64,000 nucleotides of DNA from Cellulophaga sp. L1A9 (GTDB lineage: Bacteria; Bacteroidota; Bacteroidia; Flavobacteriales; Flavobacteriaceae), in assembly GCF_009797025.1 (NCBI RefSeq), contig NZ_CP047027.1, positions 4,030,001 through 4,094,000 of the forward strand. Reading direction: 5' to 3'. Of the stretch, positions 42,551 to 51,713 are shown one piece after another (the stretch's first letter is position 1; every line of letters starts with the position of its first letter). The notes below the pieces were generated by a model. That model saw only the letters and a program-made list of their open reading frames with translations. It made no database searches and was not told the DNA's origin. The position numbers and the translations under genes were made by a program.

Positions 42551-43276
42551 ATGAAATGTATTATTATAGATGATGAGCCTTTAGCAATAGATATTATCAC
42601 TGATTATTGCAGTAAATTAGATTTTATAGAAGTCGTAGGTACTTTTACAAACCCCCTTGATGCTATCAGCGTCTTAAATGATAAAAAAGTAGACCTTCTT
42701 TTTTGCGATATTCAAATGCCACAAATCAGCGGGATAGATTTTATAGCCTCCTTAGATAATAAACCCTTGTTTATTTTTACCACAGCCTATTCACAATATG
42801 CCGTAGAAGGCTTTGAACTAAATGCGGTAGATTATCTCGTGAAACCTATTCCTTACCACCGTTTTATAAAAGCCATTTCAAGAGCTAAAGAACAATTATC
42901 TAAAAAAGAAAAACCTATGGAAGGCAATGTGTTTTCATCTCACGGAGAAACGAACGAATCAAAGAAATTTATTTTTGTAAAAGCAGAATACGAAAGCATC
43001 AAAATTAATTTAGATGATATTGAGTATGTTCAAGGTTTAAAGGATTATTTGAAAATTCATATTACAAATACCAACAAAACGGTATTGACACTTATGAACT
43101 TCAAAGAAATTTTAGATAAACTTCCCTCGAATCAATTTCTACGTGTTCATAAGTCTTTTGTAGTCAATGTAAACTTTATTAAGACGGTACAACGGAATAG
43201 AATCGTTATCAACGACACCAGAATACCTATTGGAGAAAGCTATAAAGCAGAATTTTTCTCCGTATTAGGACTATAA
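42551..43276 (+). CDS. LytTR-family response regulator
   Basis: A 241-residue regulator. Receiver domain: acidic pair IIDDEP, phospho-acceptor Asp53 in LLFCDIQMPQ, Thr in FTTAYSQYA and Lys in YLVKPI. The C-terminal LytTR DNA-binding domain (about residues 135-241) has FIFVKAEYESIKINLDDIEYVQGLKDYLKI and FLRVHKSFVVNVNFI. Likely targets are the adjacent envelope genes or the large T9SS nuclease gene that starts 157 bases on; not shown. Confidence 0.93.
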   Translation: MKCIIIDDEPLAIDIITDYCSKLDFIEVVGTFTNPLDAISVLNDKKVDLLFCDIQMPQISGIDFIASLDNKPLFIFTTAYSQYAVEGFELNAVDYLVKPIPYHRFIKAISRAKEQLSKKEKPMEGNVFSSHGETNESKKFIFVKAEYESIKINLDDIEYVQGLKDYLKIHITNTNKTVLTLMNFKEILDKLPSNQFLRVHKSFVVNVNFIKTVQRNRIVINDTRIPIGESYKAEFFSVLGL

Positions 43277-43400
43277 TTATTTCATAACATTTACTTTTCA
43301 ACGATGAATATTACCGATAAACTATGGTTATACGGTAGAAACGGGTTTATTTCTTAACGTTCTGTTAATAAAGAATAACTTCTCGCGTATTAGAATTTCT

Positions 43401-43408
43401 TAAGTTTG
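43401..43408 (+). promoter_or_regulatory. -7 promoter box TAAGTTTG
   Basis: A TAnnTTTG match 26 bases before the ATG of the large secreted nuclease gene at 43434. Confidence 0.45.
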
Positions 43409-43433
43409 GTGGTACTAAAATAATTAGACCACT

Positions 43434-46400
43434 ATGAAAAAAAATTACTTAAGAAAGAATCTATTGCTATGGATTCTGGCATTTTTAATGGCAAACTTTG
43501 TCACGGCACAAATTCCTTCCTACTACTCAGGAACGAATATTAGTGCTACTGGCGAGAGTTTAAAAAACAATTTAGGAACACTTGTAACCAATTCCCAATC
43601 TACGGTATTGAGTTATACCCCAGGAGTTTGGGAGGCTTTAAAGCAAACAGATTTAGACCCAGCTAACCCTAACAACGTTTTCTTACTATACGGCTATAAT
43701 GATAGTGATGCCGATGTTACTAATGACAGAACTCGTTCTAAGGACAATAACGGTGGTGGATCTGGACAATGGAACAGAGAGCATACGTATCCAAAGTCAT
43801 TAGGCAATCCGAACCTTGGAGAAACTGGTCCAGGATCAGATGCACACCATTTACGTGCTACAGATGTACAGTTCAATTCTACAAGAAGCAACCGTCCATA
43901 TATTGATGCGGATGGCAATGCAAGAGCATTAAATAACGGATTTTATCCAGGGGATGAATGGAAAGGTGATGTGGCTCGTATGATGATGTATATGTACATT
44001 CGATATGGCGATCGTTGTTTACCAAATACGGTAGGATTAGGGAACTCTACCTATAGCCCTGAAATGAGAGACATGTTCTTAGAGTGGAATGCAGAAGATC
44101 CTGTGTCTCAAGTAGAAATCAATAGAAATGTACTTTTAGAAGGGATTCAAGGAAATAGAAATCCATTTATAGATAATCCTGCTTTTGCAACGACTATTTG
44201 GGGAGGACCACAGGCAGAAGATAGATTTCAAAATACATCTACGGATGTAGAATCACCTACAGTACCTGCTAATTTAATGACGGCAAATACGACTATTACA
44301 GGGGTAGATTTAACTTGGACAGCATCAACAGATAATGTAGCTGTTTTGGCTTATCAGATTTTTAATGGTACTAATTTTGTTACTGCTACGAGCAATACTT
44401 CATTTAGTGTTTCTGGTCTAGTAGCAAATACAACCTATTCTTTCTCTGTTAAGGCTATAGATGCCGCAGGAAATAGCTCATCGGAAAGCAATACAGTTAC
44501 GTTTACAACATTAGAAGATACGACAACACCACCAACACCAACGGGAGATTTTATTGCTTTTCAAGGCTATGAAAATTCTTCCAATGATACGTGGGCCTAT
44601 GTGCAATCTCCTGTTCCTTGTAATACGGGAGGAGATGTTTGGGATATTGTTTCTAATGTAGGATCTATAACTGGACCTAAATCAGGTGCTAATTTTTTCG
44701 GTATTCAGGATTTAGAAGGGAATTGTGCTACAGTTGATGGAGGTACCTTAACTTTCAGTGCGATAGCTATAAATAGTTATACGGATGTCACCCTTTCTTT
44801 TGAAGTAAATGTAGATGGTTTTGATGTTGCCAATGGCGATGTACTTACGTATGAAATTTTTCATGATGCCATTTCGCAAGGCGTAGTTACGATTACCGTA
44901 GGCAGTCCTTACAGTACAACAGGTTGGGAGCAGATTTCTCAAGCAGTACCTAATACCGTTTCTAGTGTAAGCTTACAGTTGTATGCAAAACAAAATGGCG
45001 GGAGTGATTATGCCGGTTTTGATGATGTACAATTACAAGGAACTGCAACAGGAGCAGGAGCAGGAGCAGGAGACCAAGGACTGTTAATTAATGAAATAGA
45101 TGCAGATCAAGACAGTACTGATGCTTCTGAATTTATTGAGCTGTATGATGGTGGCTCTGGGAATACAAGTTTAGATGGGTATGTCGTTGTCTTATACAAT
45201 GGAAGTAATAACCTAAGTTATAATACGATAGATTTAACAGGATATGCTACCGATGAGAATGGATATTTTGTAATAGGAAGTGCTAATGTTGCTAAGGCAG
45301 ATTTAACTGCTTTTACAACCAATGGCATACAAAATGGAGCAGATGCAGTAGCGCTTTATTTGGCTGATGCTGCTAATTTTTCTTCAGGAACGGCACTAGT
45401 GCTAGACGATACTTTAGTAGATGCTGTAGTATATGGTACTAGTGATGGAGATGATGTAGAATTATTAGCTTTATTAAATTCAGGACAAGCTCAAGTAGAT
45501 GAAAATGAAGGTGGAAATGGGATTATAAATTCTATGCAACGTAGCCCTAATGGGCAAGGTGGAGCTAGAAATACTAATTTATTTGTAATGAATGTACCTA
45601 CTCCGGGTACCTCCAATGGAGGAGGAGATGGTACAACAGATACTGAAGCGCCAACAATACCTGCTCAAGTAACGACAACTACTATTGAAGCAACAACGGT
45701 TGAATTGTCTTGGACTGCAGCAACAGACAATGTTGGTGTACTTGAATATCAGATTTTTGAAGGAACAACTTTGGTAGGTACTACAGCGACAACTACATTT
45801 ACTGTAGAAGGATTAAGTGCAGCCACAACATATTCTTTTACCCTTGTAGCCATTGACGCTGCGGGTAATAGCTCTGTACTTTCAGAGGTTTTATCCGTAA
45901 CCACTAGTGGAGGAGGAACATCGCCAACGAGTGCTTTATTAATTTCAGGTGTTTATGATGGGCCACTAACTGGAGGAGTGCCTAAAGGAGTAGAGCTTTA
46001 TGCCACTGAGGCTATTGCAGATTTAAGCATTTATAGCCTTGGCTCTGCAAATAACGGAGGTGGTACTAATGGAGAAGAATTCACATTTCCAGCAGTAGCA
46101 GTAGCTAAAGGAGAATTCATATATGTAGCTACAGAGGAAGTAGAATTCAATACTTTTTTTGGTTTTAATCCCACGTTCATCTCTGGCGCTATGGCCATTA
46201 ATGGCGATGATGCGGTTGAGTTATTTCAAAATGGAACTGTGATTGATGTTTTTGGAGCTATTAATGTAGATGGTTCTGGACAAGCTTGGGAGTATACCGA
46301 TGGCTGGGCGTATAGAAATGAAAATACAGGACCAGATGGTACTATTTTTACGAGTACTAACTGGACCTTCAGCGGACCAAATGCTTTAGATAATGAAGCT

Positions 46401-49391
46401 ACAAATGCGAGCGCTGTTATTCCATTTCCTGTAGCAAGTTATACCGTTTCTGGACCAGCTCAAATAGTCATCAACGAAGTAGATGTAGATAATATAGGTA
46501 CCGATGCTTTAGAATTTATAGAACTCTATGATGGTGGTACCGGAAATTCATCCTTAGACGGTTTGGTCGTTGTCTTATACAATGGAAGTAATGATTTAAG
46601 CTATAATGCTATAGACCTAACAGGTTATACTACCAATGAAAATGGATATTTTGTTATAGGTAGCCCAGCTGTTGCTAATGTATCATTAGAAGCGTTTACA
46701 ACAAACGGTATACAAAATGGCGCAGATGCAGTAGCTTTATATTCAGGAGCTATAGCCGATTTTCCTAGCGGTACACCAGTTCTTGTGAATGATGCTTTAG
46801 TAGATGCTTTAGTATATGGTACAGATGATGGTGATGACGAAGCCTTATTGGTACTTTTAAATTCAGGAGAAGCTCAAGTGAATGAAGCTGCTCTAGGAGA
46901 TAAAGACAGCCAATCTATGCAAAGAATGCCTAATGGTGCTGGTGGAGTAAGAAACACGTCAGCCTATACCACAGCAATACCTTCTCCAGGAACAGAGAAT
47001 GGAGCGGTAATTCCGCCACCTGCTACGATATCAATTTTAGCGGCCCGTAATACTGATGAGGGCGAAGTAGTTACCGTGACTGGTGTTTTAACAGTGTCCG
47101 ATCAATTTGCAGGTTCTGCTTACATTCAAGATGCTACCGCAGCCATTGCAATTTTTGATACTTCCGTACATGGTGAAGGGAATTTTATGATAGGAGATTC
47201 CATTACCGTTACCGGTACGCGTAGTGCTTTTAATGATCAGGTTCAAATTAGTACCGTAACACAAGTAGAAAACAATGGAACACCAAATGTTGTTATTGAG
47301 CCACTTGTGATTACTTTGTCCGAATTAGGAAATCATCCTGCAGAATTAGTAACCATTTTAAATCCATCTTTTCCTAAAGCAGGAGATATTTTATTCGGAA
47401 ACTCTAATTACACCTTATCAGATGCAAGTGGTTTAGGAGACCTTCGTATAGATAATGATGTAGAGGCTATAGTAGGTTTAGGACAACCCGCTTCTTGTTC
47501 AGAAATAACAGGAGTTGTAGGTCGTTTTTTCGAATCATATCAATTACTACCGCGTGTAAAAGCAGACATGCCTTGCGCAACGGCTTATGTTCCATTAGAC
47601 AATGGTGTAGCTGTAGGTAAAGACAAAACTTTTGATGTTGTAGCTTGGAATATTGAGTGGTTTGGTGATGAGACAAATTCTCCAGCCGTGGGTAACCCAC
47701 TTTCAGACGCAATTCAAAAAGACAGTGTATTAGCCATTCTAAGAAAAATGGATGCTGATGTGTATACCGTAGAAGAAATATCTGATGATGTTTTATTTGG
47801 ACAAATGGTTAGTGAAATGAATGGATATGATTATGTGCTTTCTGAAGCAGTATCCTATCCTAATGATGAAACAGGTACACAACAAAAAGTAGGATTCATC
47901 TATAATACAGCAACTGTATCTGTCGTAGCAACAAAACCTTTATTAGCGAGTATTCACCCGTATTACAATGGGGGAGATGATGCTGCCTTGTCAGACTATC
48001 CAGATGCTGATAAGACACGCTTTTATGCTAGTGGACGTTTGCCTTTTTTAATGACGGCAGACGTAACCTTAGCTGGTGTAACAAAGCAGTTTGATATTGT
48101 AGCACTACATGCCAGAGCAAACAGTAGTTCCGGACCACAATCGCGTTATGATATGCGCAAGTATGATGTTGAGGTATTAAAAGATACCCTAGATGCACAA
48201 TTTGCAGACTCAAATCTTATTGTTTTAGGAGATTATAACGATGATGTAGATTTCACGGTTGCAGATGAGGTTAGTTCTACGGTAAGTACTTTTGATGCTT
48301 ATGTTCAAGATACCATAAATTATAGGATTCTTACCAAGGTTTTAAGTGAAGGAGATTATCGTTCGTATGTGTTTAGAGAAAACATGATAGATCATATTAC
48401 CGTGTCTAATGAATTATCAGCAAGCTACATTGATGGATCTGTTAGTGTAGGATATGAGTTTTATGATACCGATTATACCACGACTGTTTCAGATCACTTT
48501 CCAGTTTCAGCACGTTTTATATTAGAAGAATTACAGATCACAGAAATGGTAAGTTCAGAAACAACTTGCTCAGGAGAATTGGCTACTGCCACAGTACAGG
48601 TTAGCGGTGGTGTAGCTCCTTATTCTTATTCTTGGAATGATGGACAAACGGCAGCTACTGCTATAGATTTAAACAGTGGTTCTTATAGTGTTTTTGTCAC
48701 CGATGCCATTGGTGCTACCGTTCAAGATTCTATTTATATAGAAACGTTTGAACCAATAGCGTTTACGCTAACGGAAACAGTAAAAGTATTTCATGGGTAT
48801 GAGGCCGAAGCATGTGCGACTATCGGTGTAACAAGTACATGGGGTGGTGTAGCTCCGTATACGTATTCGTGGAGTTCAGGGGAGACTACGGAAACTATTA
48901 CCGCTTGCCCAGATGAAACTACATTATATACCGTAACCATTACAGATGCTAATGGATGTTCGGTAACTGGTGAGATTACCGTAGAAGCAGAAGACGTTTC
49001 TTGTGGTAACAACTCTAGACATGCTAAGGTTAGTATGTGTAAAAATGGTAGAACTATTTGTATTTCAGAGAGAGCTGTAGAAATATTCAAGAGAAAAGGA
49101 TATACTTTGGGATCTTGTACACCTCCTATAGATGATGATATTTCTTTAAAGATTTATCCAAATCCTTTTACCTCTTATGCTATTGTGCAACAGGAGAGTA
49201 CTGAAAAGGGATACGCGACCTATATAGTTTATGATTATTATGGTAGAGTAGTCTATAAATCGTATGATAAGTTAAGACCTGGAACTAACAAATCTGTATT
49301 GCCATTATGGTATTTACGCAGTGGTTATTACTTCCTAAAAACTTATGTGAATGGGAATTTAATAAGTACGGAGCAAATTATGAAGAAATAA
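43434..49391 (+). CDS. T9SS-secreted multidomain protein with two nuclease domains
   Basis: A 1985-residue exoprotein. Rough domain order: signal peptide 1-26; endonuclease I (PF04231; QWNREHTYPKSLG, SDAHHLRATDVQFNSTR) 27-270; FN3 272-359; a beta-sandwich 370-540; lamin-tail domain 549-725 (LLINEIDADQDSTDASEFIELYDGG); FN3 737-824; lamin-tail-like 835-1000; lamin-tail 1010-1190; OB-like domain 1199-1379; endonuclease/exonuclease/phosphatase 1399-1694 (VVAWNIEWFGDE; LGDYNDDVDF; SDHFPVSARF); two SprB-like PKD-type repeats 1699-1852 (GGVAPYSYSWNDGQT); and a type IX C-terminal sorting domain 1896-1985 (LKIYPNPF...). It should degrade extracellular DNA, possibly also dephosphorylate products. The long linker string AGAGAGAG at about 540 is odd. 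Confidence 0.93.
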   Translation: MKKNYLRKNLLLWILAFLMANFVTAQIPSYYSGTNISATGESLKNNLGTLVTNSQSTVLSYTPGVWEALKQTDLDPANPNNVFLLYGYNDSDADVTNDRTRSKDNNGGGSGQWNREHTYPKSLGNPNLGETGPGSDAHHLRATDVQFNSTRSNRPYIDADGNARALNNGFYPGDEWKGDVARMMMYMYIRYGDRCLPNTVGLGNSTYSPEMRDMFLEWNAEDPVSQVEINRNVLLEGIQGNRNPFIDNPAFATTIWGGPQAEDRFQNTSTDVESPTVPANLMTANTTITGVDLTWTASTDNVAVLAYQIFNGTNFVTATSNTSFSVSGLVANTTYSFSVKAIDAAGNSSSESNTVTFTTLEDTTTPPTPTGDFIAFQGYENSSNDTWAYVQSPVPCNTGGDVWDIVSNVGSITGPKSGANFFGIQDLEGNCATVDGGTLTFSAIAINSYTDVTLSFEVNVDGFDVANGDVLTYEIFHDAISQGVVTITVGSPYSTTGWEQISQAVPNTVSSVSLQLYAKQNGGSDYAGFDDVQLQGTATGAGAGAGDQGLLINEIDADQDSTDASEFIELYDGGSGNTSLDGYVVVLYNGSNNLSYNTIDLTGYATDENGYFVIGSANVAKADLTAFTTNGIQNGADAVALYLADAANFSSGTALVLDDTLVDAVVYGTSDGDDVELLALLNSGQAQVDENEGGNGIINSMQRSPNGQGGARNTNLFVMNVPTPGTSNGGGDGTTDTEAPTIPAQVTTTTIEATTVELSWTAATDNVGVLEYQIFEGTTLVGTTATTTFTVEGLSAATTYSFTLVAIDAAGNSSVLSEVLSVTTSGGGTSPTSALLISGVYDGPLTGGVPKGVELYATEAIADLSIYSLGSANNGGGTNGEEFTFPAVAVAKGEFIYVATEEVEFNTFFGFNPTFISGAMAINGDDAVELFQNGTVIDVFGAINVDGSGQAWEYTDGWAYRNENTGPDGTIFTSTNWTFSGPNALDNEATNASAVIPFPVASYTVSGPAQIVINEVDVDNIGTDALEFIELYDGGTGNSSLDGLVVVLYNGSNDLSYNAIDLTGYTTNENGYFVIGSPAVANVSLEAFTTNGIQNGADAVALYSGAIADFPSGTPVLVNDALVDALVYGTDDGDDEALLVLLNSGEAQVNEAALGDKDSQSMQRMPNGAGGVRNTSAYTTAIPSPGTENGAVIPPPATISILAARNTDEGEVVTVTGVLTVSDQFAGSAYIQDATAAIAIFDTSVHGEGNFMIGDSITVTGTRSAFNDQVQISTVTQVENNGTPNVVIEPLVITLSELGNHPAELVTILNPSFPKAGDILFGNSNYTLSDASGLGDLRIDNDVEAIVGLGQPASCSEITGVVGRFFESYQLLPRVKADMPCATAYVPLDNGVAVGKDKTFDVVAWNIEWFGDETNSPAVGNPLSDAIQKDSVLAILRKMDADVYTVEEISDDVLFGQMVSEMNGYDYVLSEAVSYPNDETGTQQKVGFIYNTATVSVVATKPLLASIHPYYNGGDDAALSDYPDADKTRFYASGRLPFLMTADVTLAGVTKQFDIVALHARANSSSGPQSRYDMRKYDVEVLKDTLDAQFADSNLIVLGDYNDDVDFTVADEVSSTVSTFDAYVQDTINYRILTKVLSEGDYRSYVFRENMIDHITVSNELSASYIDGSVSVGYEFYDTDYTTTVSDHFPVSARFILEELQITEMVSSETTCSGELATATVQVSGGVAPYSYSWNDGQTAATAIDLNSGSYSVFVTDAIGATVQDSIYIETFEPIAFTLTETVKVFHGYEAEACATIGVTSTWGGVAPYTYSWSSGETTETITACPDETTLYTVTITDANGCSVTGEITVEAEDVSCGNNSRHAKVSMCKNGRTICISERAVEIFKRKGYTLGSCTPPIDDDISLKIYPNPFTSYAIVQQESTEKGYATYIVYDYYGRVVYKSYDKLRPGTNKSVLPLWYLRSGYYFLKTYVNGNLISTEQIMKK
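45086..45600 (+). repeat. Internal repeat, lamin-tail unit 1
   Basis: Encodes a lamin-tail domain nearly repeated at 46469-46983, offset about 1383 bases. Long DNA identities remain, for example TCGTTGTCTTATACAATGG in both copies. Confidence 0.75.
46469..46983 (+). repeat. Internal repeat, lamin-tail unit 3
   Basis: Second copy of the domain at 45086-45600, including the shared phrases FIELYDGG, SLDG, VVVLYNGSN, LSYN, NGYFVIGS, FTTNGIQNGADAVALY and NSGEAQV. Confidence 0.75.
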
Positions 49392-49411
49392 CAGTACCAT
49401 ACTTAACTATG

Positions 49412-49438
49412 AAAACCGCCAAGAAATTGGCGGTTTTT
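49412..49438 (+). terminator. Terminator of the nuclease gene
   Basis: Arms AAAACCGCCAA and TTGGCGGTTTT with a GAAA loop and T run, 21 bases after the stop. The same hairpin may also end the convergent cryptochrome gene. Confidence 0.85.
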
Positions 49439-49468
49439 TTGTTTTAAACGATAGTGCTAAATCAAATT

Positions 49469-50953
49469 TTACTTTAAACCTATTAAGAATTTAACGGCAT
49501 GTTTTAAATGTGATTCTTTCTTAGCATCGTCCATCCGATCAAATGTTGATAATAACATCTTCAACCTTGGGTTTCCTTTGAAAAAATCGCGGTGTTCATG
49601 CATAAATCGCCAAAAAAGTCCATCCCATGATTGTTGCCAATCTCCTTTACCATAATTACTCATTTTCATCACGTAATTACTACCGCTGATATAAGGCTTG
49701 GTAGCAAAAGATCCGCCATCTGCAAACTGACTCATGCCATATACATTAGGTACCATCACCCAATCATAAGAATCTATAAACAATTCCATAAACCATTTAT
49801 AGACTTCTTTAGGATCAAACTCACACAACAACATAAAATTACCCAATACCATCAAGCGTTCTATATGGTGGCAATACCCAGTTTTTAGTATTTTTTTAAT
49901 AGTAGTATCAATCGGTATAATCCCAGTAGTACCTGTATAAAATGATTTTGGAATCTTACGGGTAAACCCCCAGAAATTACGGGTACGTTGGTGTACACCT
50001 TTCAGTTCATACATACCGCGCATAAACTCTCTCCATCCAATAATTTGACGTACAAACCCTTCTAAAGAATTGATAGGGATATCGTGTTTTTCAGCGTAGG
50101 CTAGGGTGGTATCAATAATGAGATGAGGTGTTAATAGACCTACATTTAACATTGGAGTTAACACACTGTGATTCAAAATAGAATTCTCTGCGACAATGGC
50201 ATCCTCATAAACTCCGAATTCTGAAAAGCGCTGTTCTAGAAACTGATTAAACCAAAGCTTAGAAGCATCAAAGTCTATTGGATAATATACTTCATTGGTA
50301 AGTGCTCCATAGTGATCAGAAAAATGAGTATCTACATATTCTTTAGCTTCTTTATGATATTTTGTTACTTCAGGGAAATGTAAGGCAGGAGGTGTTTTTT
50401 TAGCGGGATATTTTTTCCTGTTTTCAGTATCATACGTCCATTTACCACCTACTGGCTCATCATTCTTATCCATAAGAATGCCTAATCTTTTTCGTTCTTG
50501 TTTGTAAAACGTGGTCTGATGAAAGCTCTTTTTATCCTTTTTAAAAAAATGATTTAAATCTTCTTTATTATTTATAAATAAAGGAGAGTCAAATGCTGTT
50601 AAAGTAATGTTATGTGCTTTACTGGTTTCTTCAATTCTTTGGTGTAACCAATAGTCAGAGACTTCAATATAATTTAATTGGTTTACGCCCTCTTTACTCA
50701 GCTGTTTAATTAGGCTACTGATGGCCGATAAATCATCGGTTGCCTCTATATAATTTACCTCGTGATTTTTTGACAGTAAGTAAGCTTCATAGCATTTCAT
50801 GCTAGCCCTATGAAAAGCAATTTTCTGTTTATGAAATTTGTATTGTTTGAAGAACAAGTATTCTTCAACTAAATATATAGGAGCATCATATTCTAATACG
50901 GGTGAATTCTCAAATAACTGGTGTGGAAATATTAGGGTAGCATCTTTCATCAT
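49469..50953 (-). CDS. Cryptochrome/photolyase-related protein (PhrB/CryPro group), FeS ligands absent
   Basis: A 494-residue flavoprotein. Residues 1-200 form the DPRP-type alpha/beta antenna domain (PF04244; [39 protein letters not shown]). The C-terminal FAD domain has [56 protein letters not shown] and [16 protein letters not shown]. This is the group of prokaryotic (6-4) photolyases. PhrB-type enzymes carry a 4Fe-4S cluster with Cys shortly after MSNY; here that stretch is [17 protein letters not shown], without Cys. The start overlaps the DUF2256 stop (ATGA). Confidence 0.88.
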   Translation of the reverse strand: MMKDATLIFPHQLFENSPVLEYDAPIYLVEEYLFFKQYKFHKQKIAFHRASMKCYEAYLLSKNHEVNYIEATDDLSAISSLIKQLSKEGVNQLNYIEVSDYWLHQRIEETSKAHNITLTAFDSPLFINNKEDLNHFFKKDKKSFHQTTFYKQERKRLGILMDKNDEPVGGKWTYDTENRKKYPAKKTPPALHFPEVTKYHKEAKEYVDTHFSDHYGALTNEVYYPIDFDASKLWFNQFLEQRFSEFGVYEDAIVAENSILNHSVLTPMLNVGLLTPHLIIDTTLAYAEKHDIPINSLEGFVRQIIGWREFMRGMYELKGVHQRTRNFWGFTRKIPKSFYTGTTGIIPIDTTIKKILKTGYCHHIERLMVLGNFMLLCEFDPKEVYKWFMELFIDSYDWVMVPNVYGMSQFADGGSFATKPYISGSNYVMKMSNYGKGDWQQSWDGLFWRFMHEHRDFFKGNPRLKMLLSTFDRMDDAKKESHLKHAVKFLIGLK

Positions 50954-51084
50954 TGGTTTTTGTTTCTTCTACATCGTTCAGAACAGTATTTTACATTGTT
51001 CCATTCTTTTTCCCATTTTTTTCGCCAACTAAATGGCTTATTGCAAACCACACATAACTTTTGCGGCAAGTGTTGTTTTTTCAT
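50950..51084 (-). CDS. DUF2256 small zinc-ribbon-like protein (44 aa)
   Basis: A short gene between the flavin reductase and cryptochrome genes. The 44-residue product has C-x2-C ([16 protein letters not shown]) and C-x3-C ([12 protein letters not shown]) pairs, the DUF2256 pattern that suggests a zinc site. Its ATG shares one base with the stop of the upstream gene, and its TGA overlaps the cryptochrome ATG by four bases, so it is translated as part of the operon. DUF2256 genes are known companions of photolyase-related genes. The function is unknown. Confidence 0.88.
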   Translation of the reverse strand: MKKQHLPQKLCVVCNKPFSWRKKWEKEWNNVKYCSERCRRNKNQ

Positions 51085-51713
51085 TAAAACTTAGGAACTT
51101 CGTTTACTCTAGCATAAGGATGATCTGCTATTTTGGTTATGGAATAATAACTGTTTAATCCTGAGATTCCCACACTATTGATCTCTTCTAAATTGATATA
51201 CTCTTTATTGTTAAAAGACGCGTCTGGTAAAATTATACTTGTTATTTCTCCAATAACAAGTAAGGTATTGTTTTGTTTTATAGGTAGTGCTTCAATAAAT
51301 TTCATTCCCATTTTAAACTGACTTTCTTTTACAAAAGGAGCTTTACATTCTTCAATAAATTCTTCGGTGAGTCCACAACGCTCAAATTCTGAAACACCAA
51401 GATCAAATTTAGCTGAGGTATAGTGTGCATTTTTAATAAATGCTGGGTGAATGTGGTTAATGGTATAGGAGTTGTTTGCTAAAATATTAGCATAAGTATT
51501 TCTGGGTACTTCACCTGTCGGTCTCAAAATAAAGCCCAATAACGCAGGATCGCTCCCCAGATGAACTACAGAGCTAAAGACGGCTACATTGGTATTTCCG
51601 GTTTCATCAACAGTCCCAATAAGGTTGCCAGGTTTAATTCCGGAAACAGTATTGATAATTTTAATACGGTCTATCCGATCAAGGTTTTCTAATGCAGTTT
51701 TGTTGAGTTTCAT
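51084..51713 (-). CDS. Flavin reductase-like FMN-binding split-barrel protein
   Basis: A 209-residue protein of the flavin reductase-like domain (PF01613): [44 protein letters not shown] near the start, then [18 protein letters not shown] and [19 protein letters not shown]. It could supply reduced flavin to the two photolyase-like proteins encoded on either side, which need FADH-; this is inference from context. Its ATG follows directly on the upstream stop. Confidence 0.88.
   Translation of the reverse strand: MKLNKTALENLDRIDRIKIINTVSGIKPGNLIGTVDETGNTNVAVFSSVVHLGSDPALLGFILRPTGEVPRNTYANILANNSYTINHIHPAFIKNAHYTSAKFDLGVSEFERCGLTEEFIEECKAPFVKESQFKMGMKFIEALPIKQNNTLLVIGEITSIILPDASFNNKEYINLEEINSVGISGLNSYYSITKIADHPYARVNEVPKF

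Noticed and set aside
47467..49090. Minus-strand frames inside the nuclease gene
   Set aside because: Shadows of a long, clearly coding frame with recognisable domains.
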